A DNA stretch of 64,000 bases from Paenibacillus arenilitoris (GTDB lineage Bacteria > Bacillota > Bacilli > Paenibacillales > Paenibacillaceae): positions 1 to 64,000 of the forward strand of contig NZ_JACXIY010000027.1 in assembly GCF_014705655.1 (NCBI RefSeq). Reading direction: 5' to 3'. Below the pieces are notes generated by a model that had not been told where the DNA came from, did no database searches, and saw only the letters and a program-made list of their open reading frames with translations. Within the stretch, counting starts at the first letter, position 1; each line of letters opens with the position of its first letter. Positions 8,381 through 16,039 of the stretch are shown here, piece after piece. The translations under genes were made by a program, and so were the position numbers.

Positions 8381-8570
8381 TGTAATATCAATATTTGAAA
8401 CTAAACCGATTCCAATCCCATCCTACCCCGATTTAGTTTCAATATTTGAAATTAAACAGCGCGAATTAAGCTACTCACATCGAAATTATATGGTATAGTT
8501 TCAAAATTTGAAACTAACTCCCCGGTTCATTCTGCTCCTTCGTTTCTAATTTCAATTTTTGAAATTACCC
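8381..8570. repeat. four near-palindromic TCAAnnnTTGA repeats, 51/62/51 bp apart
   Basis: Cores TCAA-N3-TTGA occur at 8388-8398, 8439-8449, 8501-8511 and 8552-8562. Flanks extend each toward a TAGTTTCAAA/TTTGAAACTA palindrome. The third copy is perfect (10-bp arms around one A), and the fourth has perfect 9-bp arms (TAATTTCAA) around TTT. Centre-to-centre steps are 51, 62 and 51 bp, close to whole helical turns. No gene overlaps them. Spacers are dissimilar and AT/GC mixed. Confidence 0.8.
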
Positions 8571-8883
8571 CCAGGGCGCAGCCACCATTAAACGATCGAT
8601 ATTGAGTTTCCGATAAGAGCGAATACATATTCATTAGAGTGGTGTTGCGTGGCAGGCTGGGCGAATGAACACGATAAGTGCGAAAATCGCGCTAATTGCG
8701 GCAAAGTAACTACAGTCAACAGCCAATAAGAGCGAAAAAGCACTTATTTTGGCGTTTGTGCGGTGTGGCAGGCCGTGCAAGACGTAGCAAGCTCTGTTCG
8801 GATACGACGAAAATAAGCTCATCAGGCGGCCGCGTGACAGATCAGGTCTATAAAATTCACCGGATCGCGCCAAGGAATAAAGC
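8571..8883. repeat. gene-free intergenic DNA with an imperfect tandem unit of about 115 bp
   Basis: No supported gene. ATAAGAGCG at 8613-8621 and 8726-8734 is followed in each case, about 30-40 bp later, by a GTGGCAGGC stretch (near 8649 and 8765), giving two diverged copies of one unit. Related GATAAGTGCG (near 8673) and inverted GCACTTATTTT (near 8740) also occur. ATAAGAGCG recurs near 28557, suggesting a dispersed intergenic element of this genome. Confidence 0.5.
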
Positions 8884-8919
8884 AAGAAATGACGGCGCTC
8901 CTTGGCGCCGCCATTTCTT
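8884..8919 (-). terminator. terminator of the SleB-like gene
   Basis: AAGAAATGACGGCGC pairs with its reverse complement (one mismatch) across a short loop, 15 bp past the stop at 8934. Read on the minus strand it ends in a T-rich tail. Confidence 0.7.
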
Positions 8920-8933
8920 TCCCTACAAGCACG

Positions 8934-9815
8934 CTATTTAGCAAAAACATGATTGCCGATAACGACGGTCACGTCTTTGGTGCGTACCCACTTGTTATCC
9001 GTTTTGTCGGGGTTGTAAAAGACGATCGCTCCCTTGCTCGGGTCTTCCCCGTCCAATGCGGCCTGCACCGCTTGCTTCGTTTCTCGGCTGGGCGTCACCT
9101 CGTAGATCCGCTTGTCGAGTACCGGCGAGTATTGATAATAGGATACGCCGTTAAACTTCGTCACTTGGAAAATCGTATCCTTAATCGTCTTCGGCCACTC
9201 CGGGCTCTTGACGCGGTTAAGGATCGATGCGGCGACGGCCGTCTTCCCTTTATAGCTTTCGCCGCCCGCTTCCGCTTCGGTAATCCGGTACAGCCATTTC
9301 AAGTCCTCCTGCGACACCGCTCCCAAGCTTACGGCGGTTTCGGCGGCGCTCTGCGTATGTAGCTTGTTCACGCCTGATGTGCTGATCGAGGTCGTTTTGG
9401 AACCCGCGTCGTATCGGACGGCAAGCCCCAGCTTTCTCGCCGTATACGCGAGCGGAACATAGACGCTGCCGCCTGCGTTCATTGTCTTGGTCATTAAGTA
9501 ATCGCGCTGCCACTGCCCCGATTGCCCCGCTGCGTAATCAGCGAAGCGCTTGCCGGACGGGAAGCCGATGGTTACGCCGTTTTTGCTAACGACCGCCGAG
9601 CGGTACTTCGCGCTCCAGCCGACGCTGGCCTTCACGCTGCGAAAAAACGCGACTGGCACCAGCTGCCGGTCGTTCTGCATCGACACCGCCGTCTTTAACG
9701 GCTTGCCGTCCACGTAAATCGTCGTTTGGGAAGCGCCCGCGGCATGCAGCCCGGACGGCAGCAGCAGCATGCCCGCCAGGCAGGCCGCCAATAATTTTCC
9801 GGATAATTTCACCAT
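8934..9815 (-). CDS. cell wall hydrolase, SleB/CwlJ type, with copper-amine-oxidase-like N-terminal domain
   Basis: 293 residues, likely secreted. A signal peptide covers about 1-25 (LLAACLAGMLLLPSGLHAAG). A stalk-like domain follows at about 30-140, of the copper amine oxidase N-terminal type (TIYVDGKPLKTAVSMQND, then VYVPLAYTARKLG). The C-terminal hydrolase_2 domain starts near residue 170 (LYRITEAEAGGESYKGKTAV) with the conserved Glu and the SILNRV motif. The family cuts spore cortex or wall peptidoglycan. The AGGAGG site lies 11 nt from the ATG and is itself part of a long inverted repeat (see 9816-9921). Monocistronic; whether it is a germination enzyme is inference. Confidence 0.9.
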   Translation of the reverse strand: MVKLSGKLLAACLAGMLLLPSGLHAAGASQTTIYVDGKPLKTAVSMQNDRQLVPVAFFRSVKASVGWSAKYRSAVVSKNGVTIGFPSGKRFADYAAGQSGQWQRDYLMTKTMNAGGSVYVPLAYTARKLGLAVRYDAGSKTTSISTSGVNKLHTQSAAETAVSLGAVSQEDLKWLYRITEAEAGGESYKGKTAVAASILNRVKSPEWPKTIKDTIFQVTKFNGVSYYQYSPVLDKRIYEVTPSRETKQAVQAALDGEDPSKGAIVFYNPDKTDNKWVRTKDVTVVIGNHVFAK

Positions 9816-9921
9816 CTAATCTATCGCCTCCTACCTGTCCTACTCTACTATAAGCCAAATCGTAGATTCCATGGTAATAAGAGGAAATCGACGCCGCCCT
9901 CAGCCGAGGCCGATAGATTAG
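9816..9921 (-). promoter_or_regulatory. promoter region and RBS-pairing inverted repeat of the SleB-like gene
   Basis: CTAATCTATCGCCTC (9816-9830) is mirrored by GAGGCCGATAGATTAG (9906-9921). On the minus strand the downstream arm contains the ribosome site and runs up to the start codon, so the upstream arm is an anti-RBS. A -10-like TATAGT (complement of 9847-9852) lies between the arms, so transcripts starting there would lack the upstream arm. The regulatory meaning is inference; the repeat is seen. Confidence 0.55.
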
Positions 9922-9945
9922 GGGAGAAACGATCCGGTCATCCCG

Positions 9946-10839
9946 CTAGCTCCATGCCGGAAGCTCGCTTAATTTTCGCTCCAGCTCGCGTACTTCCGCC
10001 TTGTCCAAATCCAGCTGCGGCGCGCGCATGAACCCGGCGTCGATGCCTCTCAGCTTCAGCGCCTCCTTGAAATAGGACATATTGCTGCCGCTCTTTAGCA
10101 CCTCGCAGTATCGGATCGCTATCCGTTGCAGCTCCCTTGCTCTTTCCAAGTCCTTGTTCATATAAGCGTTATATACGGCGACGAAAGGCTCGGGATAGAC
10201 GCAGGACACGCCGGAGATAACGCCATCGCAGCCCATGGCGAGCGCCGGAAGGAACAAGCGGTCCGCTCCCTGCATGACGGAAAAATTTCCGCCGTTAATA
10301 CTCAAGTACTCATTCGTCCTAAGGAAATCCGGATAGCTGTATTTGATGCCGACCACGTTGCTGCAAGCCGCTTGCACCCGCTCCGCCACTTCGGTCTTGA
10401 GATCGTTTGCGGCGCATTGCGGAATGTTGTACAAGTAAATCGGGAAATCGTCCGGAAGCGTGGAGGCGACGGTTACGTAATAACGCTCCAGCTCCAGGTC
10501 GCTCGCCCCGAGGAAGAACGGAGTGACGACGCCGATCCCGTCTGCGCCTGCGGCATGGGCGTGCAGCGCAAGCTCGACCGTGTCGGCCAATGTCGCCGCG
10601 CCGGCATGAATGAACACCGTTACCCGGCCCGCCGCCGTCCGTATGACCGTTTCGGCGACCTGCTTGCGCTCCGCTACCGACAACCGGATCATTTCGCCCG
10701 TCGTACCGAGCGGGAACAGGCCATGTACGCCATTGCCGATCAAAAACTCCGTTAATTGCTCCACCTTCTTCAAATCGACTTGCCCATCCAATGTAAACGG
10801 CGTGACCATGGCGGTCGTAACCCCAAATAATCGTTTCAT
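9946..10839 (-). CDS. DapA/NanA-family aldolase (dihydrodipicolinate synthase-like)
   Basis: 297 residues, TIM-barrel class I aldolase/lyase. Marks: the GTTGE loop near 46-50, YNIPQ near 137 with its conserved Tyr, and the Schiff-base Lys in GIKYS near 166. It ends a sugar-import operon after a 2-hydroxyacid dehydrogenase and a PfkB kinase. It is thus more likely a catabolic 2-keto-3-deoxy-acid or N-acetylneuraminate-type aldolase than the lysine-pathway enzyme. The start overlaps the kinase stop by 4 bp (ATGA). The substrate is not determinable here. Confidence 0.88.
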   Translation of the reverse strand: MKRLFGVTTAMVTPFTLDGQVDLKKVEQLTEFLIGNGVHGLFPLGTTGEMIRLSVAERKQVAETVIRTAAGRVTVFIHAGAATLADTVELALHAHAAGADGIGVVTPFFLGASDLELERYYVTVASTLPDDFPIYLYNIPQCAANDLKTEVAERVQAACSNVVGIKYSYPDFLRTNEYLSINGGNFSVMQGADRLFLPALAMGCDGVISGVSCVYPEPFVAVYNAYMNKDLERARELQRIAIRYCEVLKSGSNMSYFKEALKLRGIDAGFMRAPQLDLDKAEVRELERKLSELPAWS

Positions 10840-11771
10840 GCCCGTTTCCCTGCCTTTCTTCTATTTAATTGCGAGTCTACTTCGTCCCTCGACGGCAGCG
10901 AGCTTTGCGCGCCGCGCCTCGTCACCGTAATCGACGAGGCTGCGATCGCCTGCCTGATTGCCTTGCGAACATCCCTTTCTACCGCATAGCCGGCCGCAAA
11001 ACCGCCGATAAAGCTGTCGCCCGCCGCCGTCGTATCCAGCGCGTCCACTCGGATGGCGCCGAAATATTCGGAAACCGCCCCGTCCGTGTAAAAGCAGCCC
11101 TTATCCCCGAGCGTCACGACGATCGCTTTCGCTCCTTTTTCAAGCAGTTCCGCAGCGGCCGACGAAAGCCCGGCCTCGTCAAGCTCCGATTTGCCCGTCA
11201 TGGCCAGCAGCTCATGCTCGTTCGGAATGAGATAATCGACGCAGCCAAGCAACTCCGCATCCAGCCGTCGGGCCGGAGCCGGATTCAGTATCGTCGTCTT
11301 GCCAAGTTGCTTCGCCAGCCTGAGCGCATAAAGCGCCGTCTCCAGCGGAATTTCCAGCTGCAGGACGACGAGGCTGCATTGTTCGAACAGCTGCCTCTGC
11401 CCCTCGATATCGGCTGCGGACAGCTCGCCGTTGGCGCCGGGCGCGACGATGATCTGATTGCTCCCCGCTTCGTCCACCGCGATGAACGCAAGCCCAGTAG
11501 CGCTCTCCGTTGCCAGGACGGCCTCGGTATTCACGCCGGACTGGCGAAGGGAGGCAAGCAAGCTGTCGCCGTTCGCGTCCGAGCCGATTCTGCCGATCAT
11601 CGATACGGGCACCTCAAGCTTCCCAATCGCAGCCGCTTGATTGCCCCCTTTCCCGCCAGGCGCCTCATAGACACCGAAGCCTTGAATCGTCTCTCCCTCC
11701 TTCGGCAGCCTGTCGACATGCGCGACGATATCCATATTCAGACTGCCTACGACAACAACCTTTTCTTCCAC
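10836..11771 (-). CDS. PfkB-family carbohydrate kinase, ribokinase-like
   Basis: 311 residues. N-terminal VVVVGSLNMDIVAHVDRLPK and APGGKGGNQA (near 40) are ribokinase marks. The C-terminal PfkB signature is DTTAAGDSFIGGFAAGYA near 250, with the catalytic Asp. It phosphorylates a sugar or keto-sugar-acid with ATP. I choose the GTG at 11769-11771, 7 nt after AAGGGGAG; the upstream ATG at 11789 has no ribosome site. It sits between the dehydrogenase and the aldolase, fitting a dehydrogenation-phosphorylation-cleavage route. Ribokinase proper is possible, but no other ribose genes are near. Confidence 0.88.
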   Translation of the reverse strand: MEEKVVVVGSLNMDIVAHVDRLPKEGETIQGFGVYEAPGGKGGNQAAAIGKLEVPVSMIGRIGSDANGDSLLASLRQSGVNTEAVLATESATGLAFIAVDEAGSNQIIVAPGANGELSAADIEGQRQLFEQCSLVVLQLEIPLETALYALRLAKQLGKTTILNPAPARRLDAELLGCVDYLIPNEHELLAMTGKSELDEAGLSSAAAELLEKGAKAIVVTLGDKGCFYTDGAVSEYFGAIRVDALDTTAAGDSFIGGFAAGYAVERDVRKAIRQAIAASSITVTRRGAQSSLPSRDEVDSQLNRRKAGKRA

Positions 11772-11793
11772 CGGAACGCTCCCCTTCATCCGG

Positions 11794-12759
11794 TCATGCC
11801 CGCAGCAGATTCGCGGGGTCCTTCCCGGCGAATACATCCAGCAAGGCCCGTGCCGTCACAAGACCTACCCGGCGGTACGTTTCGGCCGTTTCGGCAGCCG
11901 TATGCGGCGTTGCCAGCAAATTGTCGAGCCGGAACAATGGGTTGTCCGCGGATACGGGTTCGACCTCGAATACGTCGATCGCCGCACCTGCGATCATTCG
12001 CTCATGCAGTGCCTTATAGAGAGCCTCTTCGTCGACGAGGGCCCCCCTCGCCGTATTAATGAAGTAAGCGGAAGACTTCATCATCGCGAACTGGGCATGG
12101 CTCATCATATGGCGCGTTTCCTTCAGGCTCGGAAGATGCATGCTCACGATGTCGCTCTCGAGCAGCACTTGGTCCGAGGACGCCAGTTCGACGCCGAGCT
12201 CGCTTGCCTTGGCTTCATTCGGGTATTTGTCGAAGGCGATCAGCCGGACCTCGAACCCTTGCAGCTTGCGGGCAACCATCTGCGCGATATGTCCGAAGCC
12301 GAGCAGCCCGACCGTCTTGCCCGCCAGCTCTTCGCCCACGCGCCGGTCCCAATGCCCGCGCTTTGCGGACTGCTGCAACGCCGGAATGTTTCGAAGCAGC
12401 GACAAAATCAACCCGACGGCGAGCTCGGCTACCGCGTTCGCGTTCCCTCCCGGAACATTGGAAACTTTGATCCCGCGCTCGGAAGCTTTCGCCAAATCGA
12501 TGTTATCCACCCCTACGCCGAATCGCGCAATCGCTTTCAAATTCGGCGCAAGCCGAAAAACCTCTTCATCCCACGTGTCCACGCCTGCAATGACGCCGTG
12601 GATGTCGGTTACGAGCGGGATCAGTTCCTCGCGGGCATGAGGCCGGCCGAGCCGGTTCTCGACGATTTCGCAACCGGCTTCCTCGAGCAGCCGCTTCGCT
12701 TCCGGGCAGAGCGCCGAATAGTTCGTTGCCGTCACCAAAACCTTTTTCGTTTTTTCCAT
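11794..12759 (-). CDS. D-2-hydroxyacid dehydrogenase (phosphoglycerate dehydrogenase-like)
   Basis: 321 residues. The NAD-binding loop is GLLGFGHIAQMVARKLQGFE near 150. ARFGVGVDNIDL near 77 has the substrate-binding region, INTARGALVDEEAL near 235 the catalytic segment, and ATPHTAAET near 285 the catalytic His. No ACT domain. The ATG at 12757-12759 overlaps the permease stop by one base (TAATG), so translation is coupled to the importer. It probably oxidises or reduces the imported sugar acid; the substrate is unknown. Confidence 0.9.
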   Translation of the reverse strand: MEKTKKVLVTATNYSALCPEAKRLLEEAGCEIVENRLGRPHAREELIPLVTDIHGVIAGVDTWDEEVFRLAPNLKAIARFGVGVDNIDLAKASERGIKVSNVPGGNANAVAELAVGLILSLLRNIPALQQSAKRGHWDRRVGEELAGKTVGLLGFGHIAQMVARKLQGFEVRLIAFDKYPNEAKASELGVELASSDQVLLESDIVSMHLPSLKETRHMMSHAQFAMMKSSAYFINTARGALVDEEALYKALHERMIAGAAIDVFEVEPVSADNPLFRLDNLLATPHTAAETAETYRRVGLVTARALLDVFAGKDPANLLRA

Positions 12760-13592
12760 TATTTTACGCCTCCGACGGTCATCCCGCTGACCATAAATTT
12801 TGACGTGAACAGATACATGACGATGACCGGAATCGATGCGATGATCGATCCGCCCATGAGCGGTCCCCAGGCGAATACGTCGCCCACGATCATCTCGGAC
12901 AAGCCGAGCGTGATCGTCTTGTCCGCGCTTTTGGTCACGACGACAAGCGCATACAAATATTCGCTCCAGCAAAGCGTAAAGGAGAAGATGAACGTTGCCG
13001 CGAGTCCGGGAGCCGCCAGCGGAAAAATGATGCTGCGCAGCGTCCGCGCCCTGCTGCAGCCGTCGATCATCGCGGCTTCTTCGATCTCGACCGGAATCGA
13101 TTTAAAGTACGAAATCAGCATCCAGGTCGCATACGGAATCGTAATCGTCGGATAGATCAGCATAAGCCCGTAGACCGAGTTGCTCGCGCCGATGGCGGAA
13201 ACCAGCATGTACAATGGGATGAACAATACCGCTCTCGGCATCAGATAAGCGTACAGAATGCCGCGCGAAATCAAGTTCCTGCCCTTGAAATGAAGCTTCG
13301 ATATCGCATACGCCGCGAACATGCTGATGGAAATCGAGAACAGCGAAACGCTAAGCGAAACAAGCAGGCTGTTCTTGACGTTGCCGAGAAACCCTTTCTC
13401 CGAAATGAGCTTGTCGTACGCCTCCCATCCGAACGCCTTGGGCCAGAAGGTCGGCGTCAGGTTGTATATCTCGCCTTGCGATTTGAACGACGTATTGAGC
13501 ATCCAGTACAGCGGGAACAAGGCGAATACCAACATGACCGCCAGCGTTCCGTAGACGAGTATTTGTTTGCCTATCGATTTATTTTCCATCAT
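12759..13592 (-). CDS. carbohydrate ABC transporter permease (MalG type)
   Basis: 277 residues with about six membrane helices; the first is at about 10-32. The EAA loop that contacts the ATPase is EEAAMIDGCSRARTLRSIIF near 185-204. It pairs with the MalF-type permease just upstream (7-bp gap) and the lipoprotein before that. No ATPase gene is in the cluster, so a shared MsmX/UgpC-type ATPase elsewhere would be needed, as is usual for such importers in Bacillus relatives. Confidence 0.92.
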   Translation of the reverse strand: MMENKSIGKQILVYGTLAVMLVFALFPLYWMLNTSFKSQGEIYNLTPTFWPKAFGWEAYDKLISEKGFLGNVKNSLLVSLSVSLFSISISMFAAYAISKLHFKGRNLISRGILYAYLMPRAVLFIPLYMLVSAIGASNSVYGLMLIYPTITIPYATWMLISYFKSIPVEIEEAAMIDGCSRARTLRSIIFPLAAPGLAATFIFSFTLCWSEYLYALVVVTKSADKTITLGLSEMIVGDVFAWGPLMGGSIIASIPVIVMYLFTSKFMVSGMTVGGVK

Positions 13593-13599
13593 GCATCAC

Positions 13600-14472
13600 C
13601 TAATCTCCGGATGTTAGCGAACGCTTCGTCACGTAGTTGATCAGAAGGATCAACGGCGGCATCGTCATAATGGCGATGGCGATCGCTTTGCCAAGACTCA
13701 TGTTCAAAAATCCGATCGTGTAGCTGAGCGTCGACAAGACTTGCGTGCCGTTGGACGGTCCTCCGCGCGTCAGAAGCCAGATGATTTCGAAATCGTTCAG
13801 CGTCCAGATCGTCGTCATGACGGCCGCCATAATCGTCACTTCCTTCACCGAGGGCAGCGTCATATGGATGAACCGCTTGATCGCCCCGGCGCCGTCCAGC
13901 ATCGCCGCTTCGTAGATGTCTTTCGATATCGTCTGCAGACCGGCCAGAATCGCGATGCCCATGAACGGAATGCCGCGCCACACGTTGACGAGGATGACCG
14001 AGAACATGGCCAGATCCGGGGTGGCCAGCCAGCCGAGCGGACGGTCGATCACATGCAATTTAAGAAGCAGAAAGTTAAGCACGCCGCCCACGTCGGAGTA
14101 AATCCATTGCCATGTGAACACCGACACGATCGTCGGAATCGTCCACGGCAGAAAGAGCAGGACGCGGAACAGGTTGCGGAACACGATTTTTTCGTTCAGC
14201 ACGAGTCCCATGACCATGCCGAACACGGTTTTGAAAAACACGGCCGCCGCCGTAAAAAGAATCGTATTCCAAGTCGCCTTCCAGAACAAGGAATCCCGGA
14301 CCAATTCCGCATAATTGCTGAGACCGGTAAATACCGCGGGCATGCCGACGACCTTGTTCGTGAAGCTGAGATAGAGCGCCCAGCCGAACGGAAGCACCAT
14401 CACGGCAAGCAGATAGACCAGCACGGGGCTCATTAGCAGATAAGCCAGCTTGTTGTCGTATTTCGTTCTCAT
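13600..14472 (-). CDS. carbohydrate ABC transporter permease (MalF type)
   Basis: 290 residues, about six membrane helices. The first is at about 10-35 (LAYLLMSPVLVYLLAVMVLP), typical of sugar permease subunit 1. The coupling loop is IYEAAMLDGAGAIKRFIHMT near 187-206. A GGGAGG site precedes the ATG. It is the second gene after the binding protein, separated by 73 bp that hold a hairpin; this may lower downstream expression relative to the binding protein. Confidence 0.92.
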   Translation of the reverse strand: MRTKYDNKLAYLLMSPVLVYLLAVMVLPFGWALYLSFTNKVVGMPAVFTGLSNYAELVRDSLFWKATWNTILFTAAAVFFKTVFGMVMGLVLNEKIVFRNLFRVLLFLPWTIPTIVSVFTWQWIYSDVGGVLNFLLLKLHVIDRPLGWLATPDLAMFSVILVNVWRGIPFMGIAILAGLQTISKDIYEAAMLDGAGAIKRFIHMTLPSVKEVTIMAAVMTTIWTLNDFEIIWLLTRGGPSNGTQVLSTLSYTIGFLNMSLGKAIAIAIMTMPPLILLINYVTKRSLTSGD

Positions 14473-14493
14473 GACGCCTCCCGCCTTGCGAAA

Positions 14494-14537
14494 CCGGCGA
14501 AGGATCGAACGCGCGAAGCGTTATATTCCGTCGCCGG
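14494..14537 (-). other. intercistronic hairpin after the sugar-binding protein gene
   Basis: Outer arms CCGGCGA/TCGCCGG (14494-14500, 14531-14537) enclose an inner AACGC/GCGTT stem. There is no T-run, so it more likely stabilises the 3' end of the binding-protein mRNA than terminates. This is common between ABC binding-protein and permease genes. Confidence 0.4.
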
Positions 14538-14545
14538 CGTAAATT

Positions 14546-15862
14546 TTAATTGCCGTAAATCTCTTGCAGCTTCGCGTCCAGTTCCTTCACCGCCGCCTCC
14601 GGCGTATAGCTCGGTTCAAGCAGCAGCTTCTGAAACATGTCGTTGACGATGCGAAGGTTGAACGCTTCGCCCGCTTTCGGGTTGTACTCGCCGGGGTGGC
14701 CGAGGAAGTAGAAGCCTTCCACCGACTCGACGAACGCCTTGTTCTTCTCGTCCTGCCAGATCGGCTCCTTTGACAGCTCGGCATACACCGGCGCGGTCAG
14801 CGGCGCGCCCTTCTCGATCCAGGTTTTGTACCATTCGTCATCCAGCAAGTATTCGATCAGCGACTGCGCGAGCTCCTTGTTTTTGGAATCCTTGAAGATG
14901 CCGAGGTAATTGCTGATGCCCGGAATGAACTGCCCCTTCGGCCCCGCGGGATAAGGCGCGATCCCCGTTTTTTCGTACAGGTCGGGGTTGTCCTTCTTGA
15001 GCGAAGCGAGCACGCTTCCCGTGTTGAAGATCATCGCGGCCTGGCCGCTCAGGTACGCTTTGTTGTTTCCGCTGTCATCCCAGCCGAGCGCGCTCGGCGG
15101 CACGCTTTTGTCCGTCATGAATATATCGCGGATAAACGATGCCGCCTGCACCGTTTCCGGCGAATCGGCGATGACGTCGCTGCCGTCCTCGGTATCGACC
15201 GAGCCGCCGTACGACCATATAATGCCTCTCGTTAAAAACTCCGCGTCCGAGTTGCCTTTGCCGTAGCCCATGCCCGCGCCGTACAAACCCTTGCTCGTAT
15301 CGGTCAGCGCTTTGGCCATCTCCCGGAATTCCTCCCACGTCGCGGGAGGCGCCGTGAAGCCGGCGGCTTCAAGCAGGTCCTTGCGGTAGTAGAGCACTTG
15401 CGTTTCGGTCCAGAACGGCACGCCGTATTGCTTTCCGTCGAACGTAACCGCCTTTTTCGTATTCGCGACGATCTCGCCGTTCGCGGACTCCAATTCGCTT
15501 ATGGACCCGCTCAAATCCTCCAGAACGCCTTTGCCGTAAAATTGCCCGATCTCCTGATAGCCGAAGAACGATACGTCCGGCACCGACTTCGACTCGATCG
15601 CGGCCGTCCATTTCGGATAAAAATCTTCGTAAGCGATAATCTCGACGTTTACGTTCACGTTGTTCTCTTCGCCGAACTGCTTGGCGCGCTCCGCGATCAT
15701 CGTGTTCTGGTCCTCGAACAGCTGCTTCTTCATCCACAGCGTCAAGGTAGGCTTTCCGCCATCGCCGGTCCCGCCGGCCGTACCGCCGTTACCGCCGCTG
15801 CAGCCCGCGGCCAGCACGGTCAGAAGCGATACCGCTACCGACTTTTTGATCCAAGTTTTCAT
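14546..15862 (-). CDS. sugar ABC transporter substrate-binding lipoprotein
   Basis: 438 residues, an extracellular family-1 solute-binding protein. A signal peptide ends in the lipobox LAAGC (Cys 21), followed by a Gly-rich linker to about 38. The mature part begins TLTLWMKKQLFED, with YGVPFWTETQVLYYRKDLL near 145 and QAAMIFNTGSV near 270, all typical of MalE-like proteins. A GGAGGT site precedes the ATG. First gene of the import/catabolism operon, directly downstream of the YesM/YesN pair that probably controls it. The ligand is unknown. Confidence 0.94.
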   Translation of the reverse strand: MKTWIKKSVAVSLLTVLAAGCSGGNGGTAGGTGDGGKPTLTLWMKKQLFEDQNTMIAERAKQFGEENNVNVNVEIIAYEDFYPKWTAAIESKSVPDVSFFGYQEIGQFYGKGVLEDLSGSISELESANGEIVANTKKAVTFDGKQYGVPFWTETQVLYYRKDLLEAAGFTAPPATWEEFREMAKALTDTSKGLYGAGMGYGKGNSDAEFLTRGIIWSYGGSVDTEDGSDVIADSPETVQAASFIRDIFMTDKSVPPSALGWDDSGNNKAYLSGQAAMIFNTGSVLASLKKDNPDLYEKTGIAPYPAGPKGQFIPGISNYLGIFKDSKNKELAQSLIEYLLDDEWYKTWIEKGAPLTAPVYAELSKEPIWQDEKNKAFVESVEGFYFLGHPGEYNPKAGEAFNLRIVNDMFQKLLLEPSYTPEAAVKELDAKLQEIYGN

Positions 15863-15901
15863 AAGCAGGTGACCTCCGTTTGAGTAGTCGTGTTAGGTGT
15901 T

Positions 15902-15917
15902 GTATGGCTTGCCATAC
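15902..15917. promoter_or_regulatory. palindrome GTATGGC-TT-GCCATAC upstream of the sugar importer
   Basis: A perfect 16-bp dyad with 7-bp arms lies 40-55 bp before the binding-protein start, in the 177-bp gap after yesN. The position fits an operator or 5'-UTR hairpin. A YesN/AraC site would more often be a direct repeat, so a second regulator is possible. Confidence 0.5.
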
Positions 15918-16002
15918 GTCTATCTTAAAGCGATTTCCGCCTTGATAACATGGCAACATCTTAATCCGGATGATACTAATTTAACAGGATACGCTTCGCC
16001 GT

Positions 16003-16034
16003 AAACATAAACGGCCCTGCTTAGGCAGGACCGT
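16003..16034 (-). terminator. terminator after yesN-like gene
   Basis: ACGGCCCTGC (16011-16020) pairs with GCAGGACCGT (16025-16034) across TTAG, just past the stop at 16040. On the minus strand it is followed by TTATGTTTAC. It separates the regulator pair from the importer operon. Confidence 0.7.
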
Positions 16035-16039
16035 CCGGC

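Noticed and set aside
8381..8570. Possible CRISPR array
   Set aside because: Only four diverged copies of a palindrome, unequal spacing, no cas genes within the window.
8889..9362. 157-codon plus-strand ORF antisense to the SleB-like gene
   Set aside because: No ribosome site and no family features; overlaps a well-supported gene.
12760..12972. N-terminal extension of the 2-hydroxyacid dehydrogenase
   Set aside because: Lies within the permease gene in another frame; the TAATG-coupled ATG at 12759 gives the normal family length.
11902..13155. 417-codon plus-strand ORF across dehydrogenase and permease genes
   Set aside because: Spans two real, overlapping minus-strand genes; no coding features.
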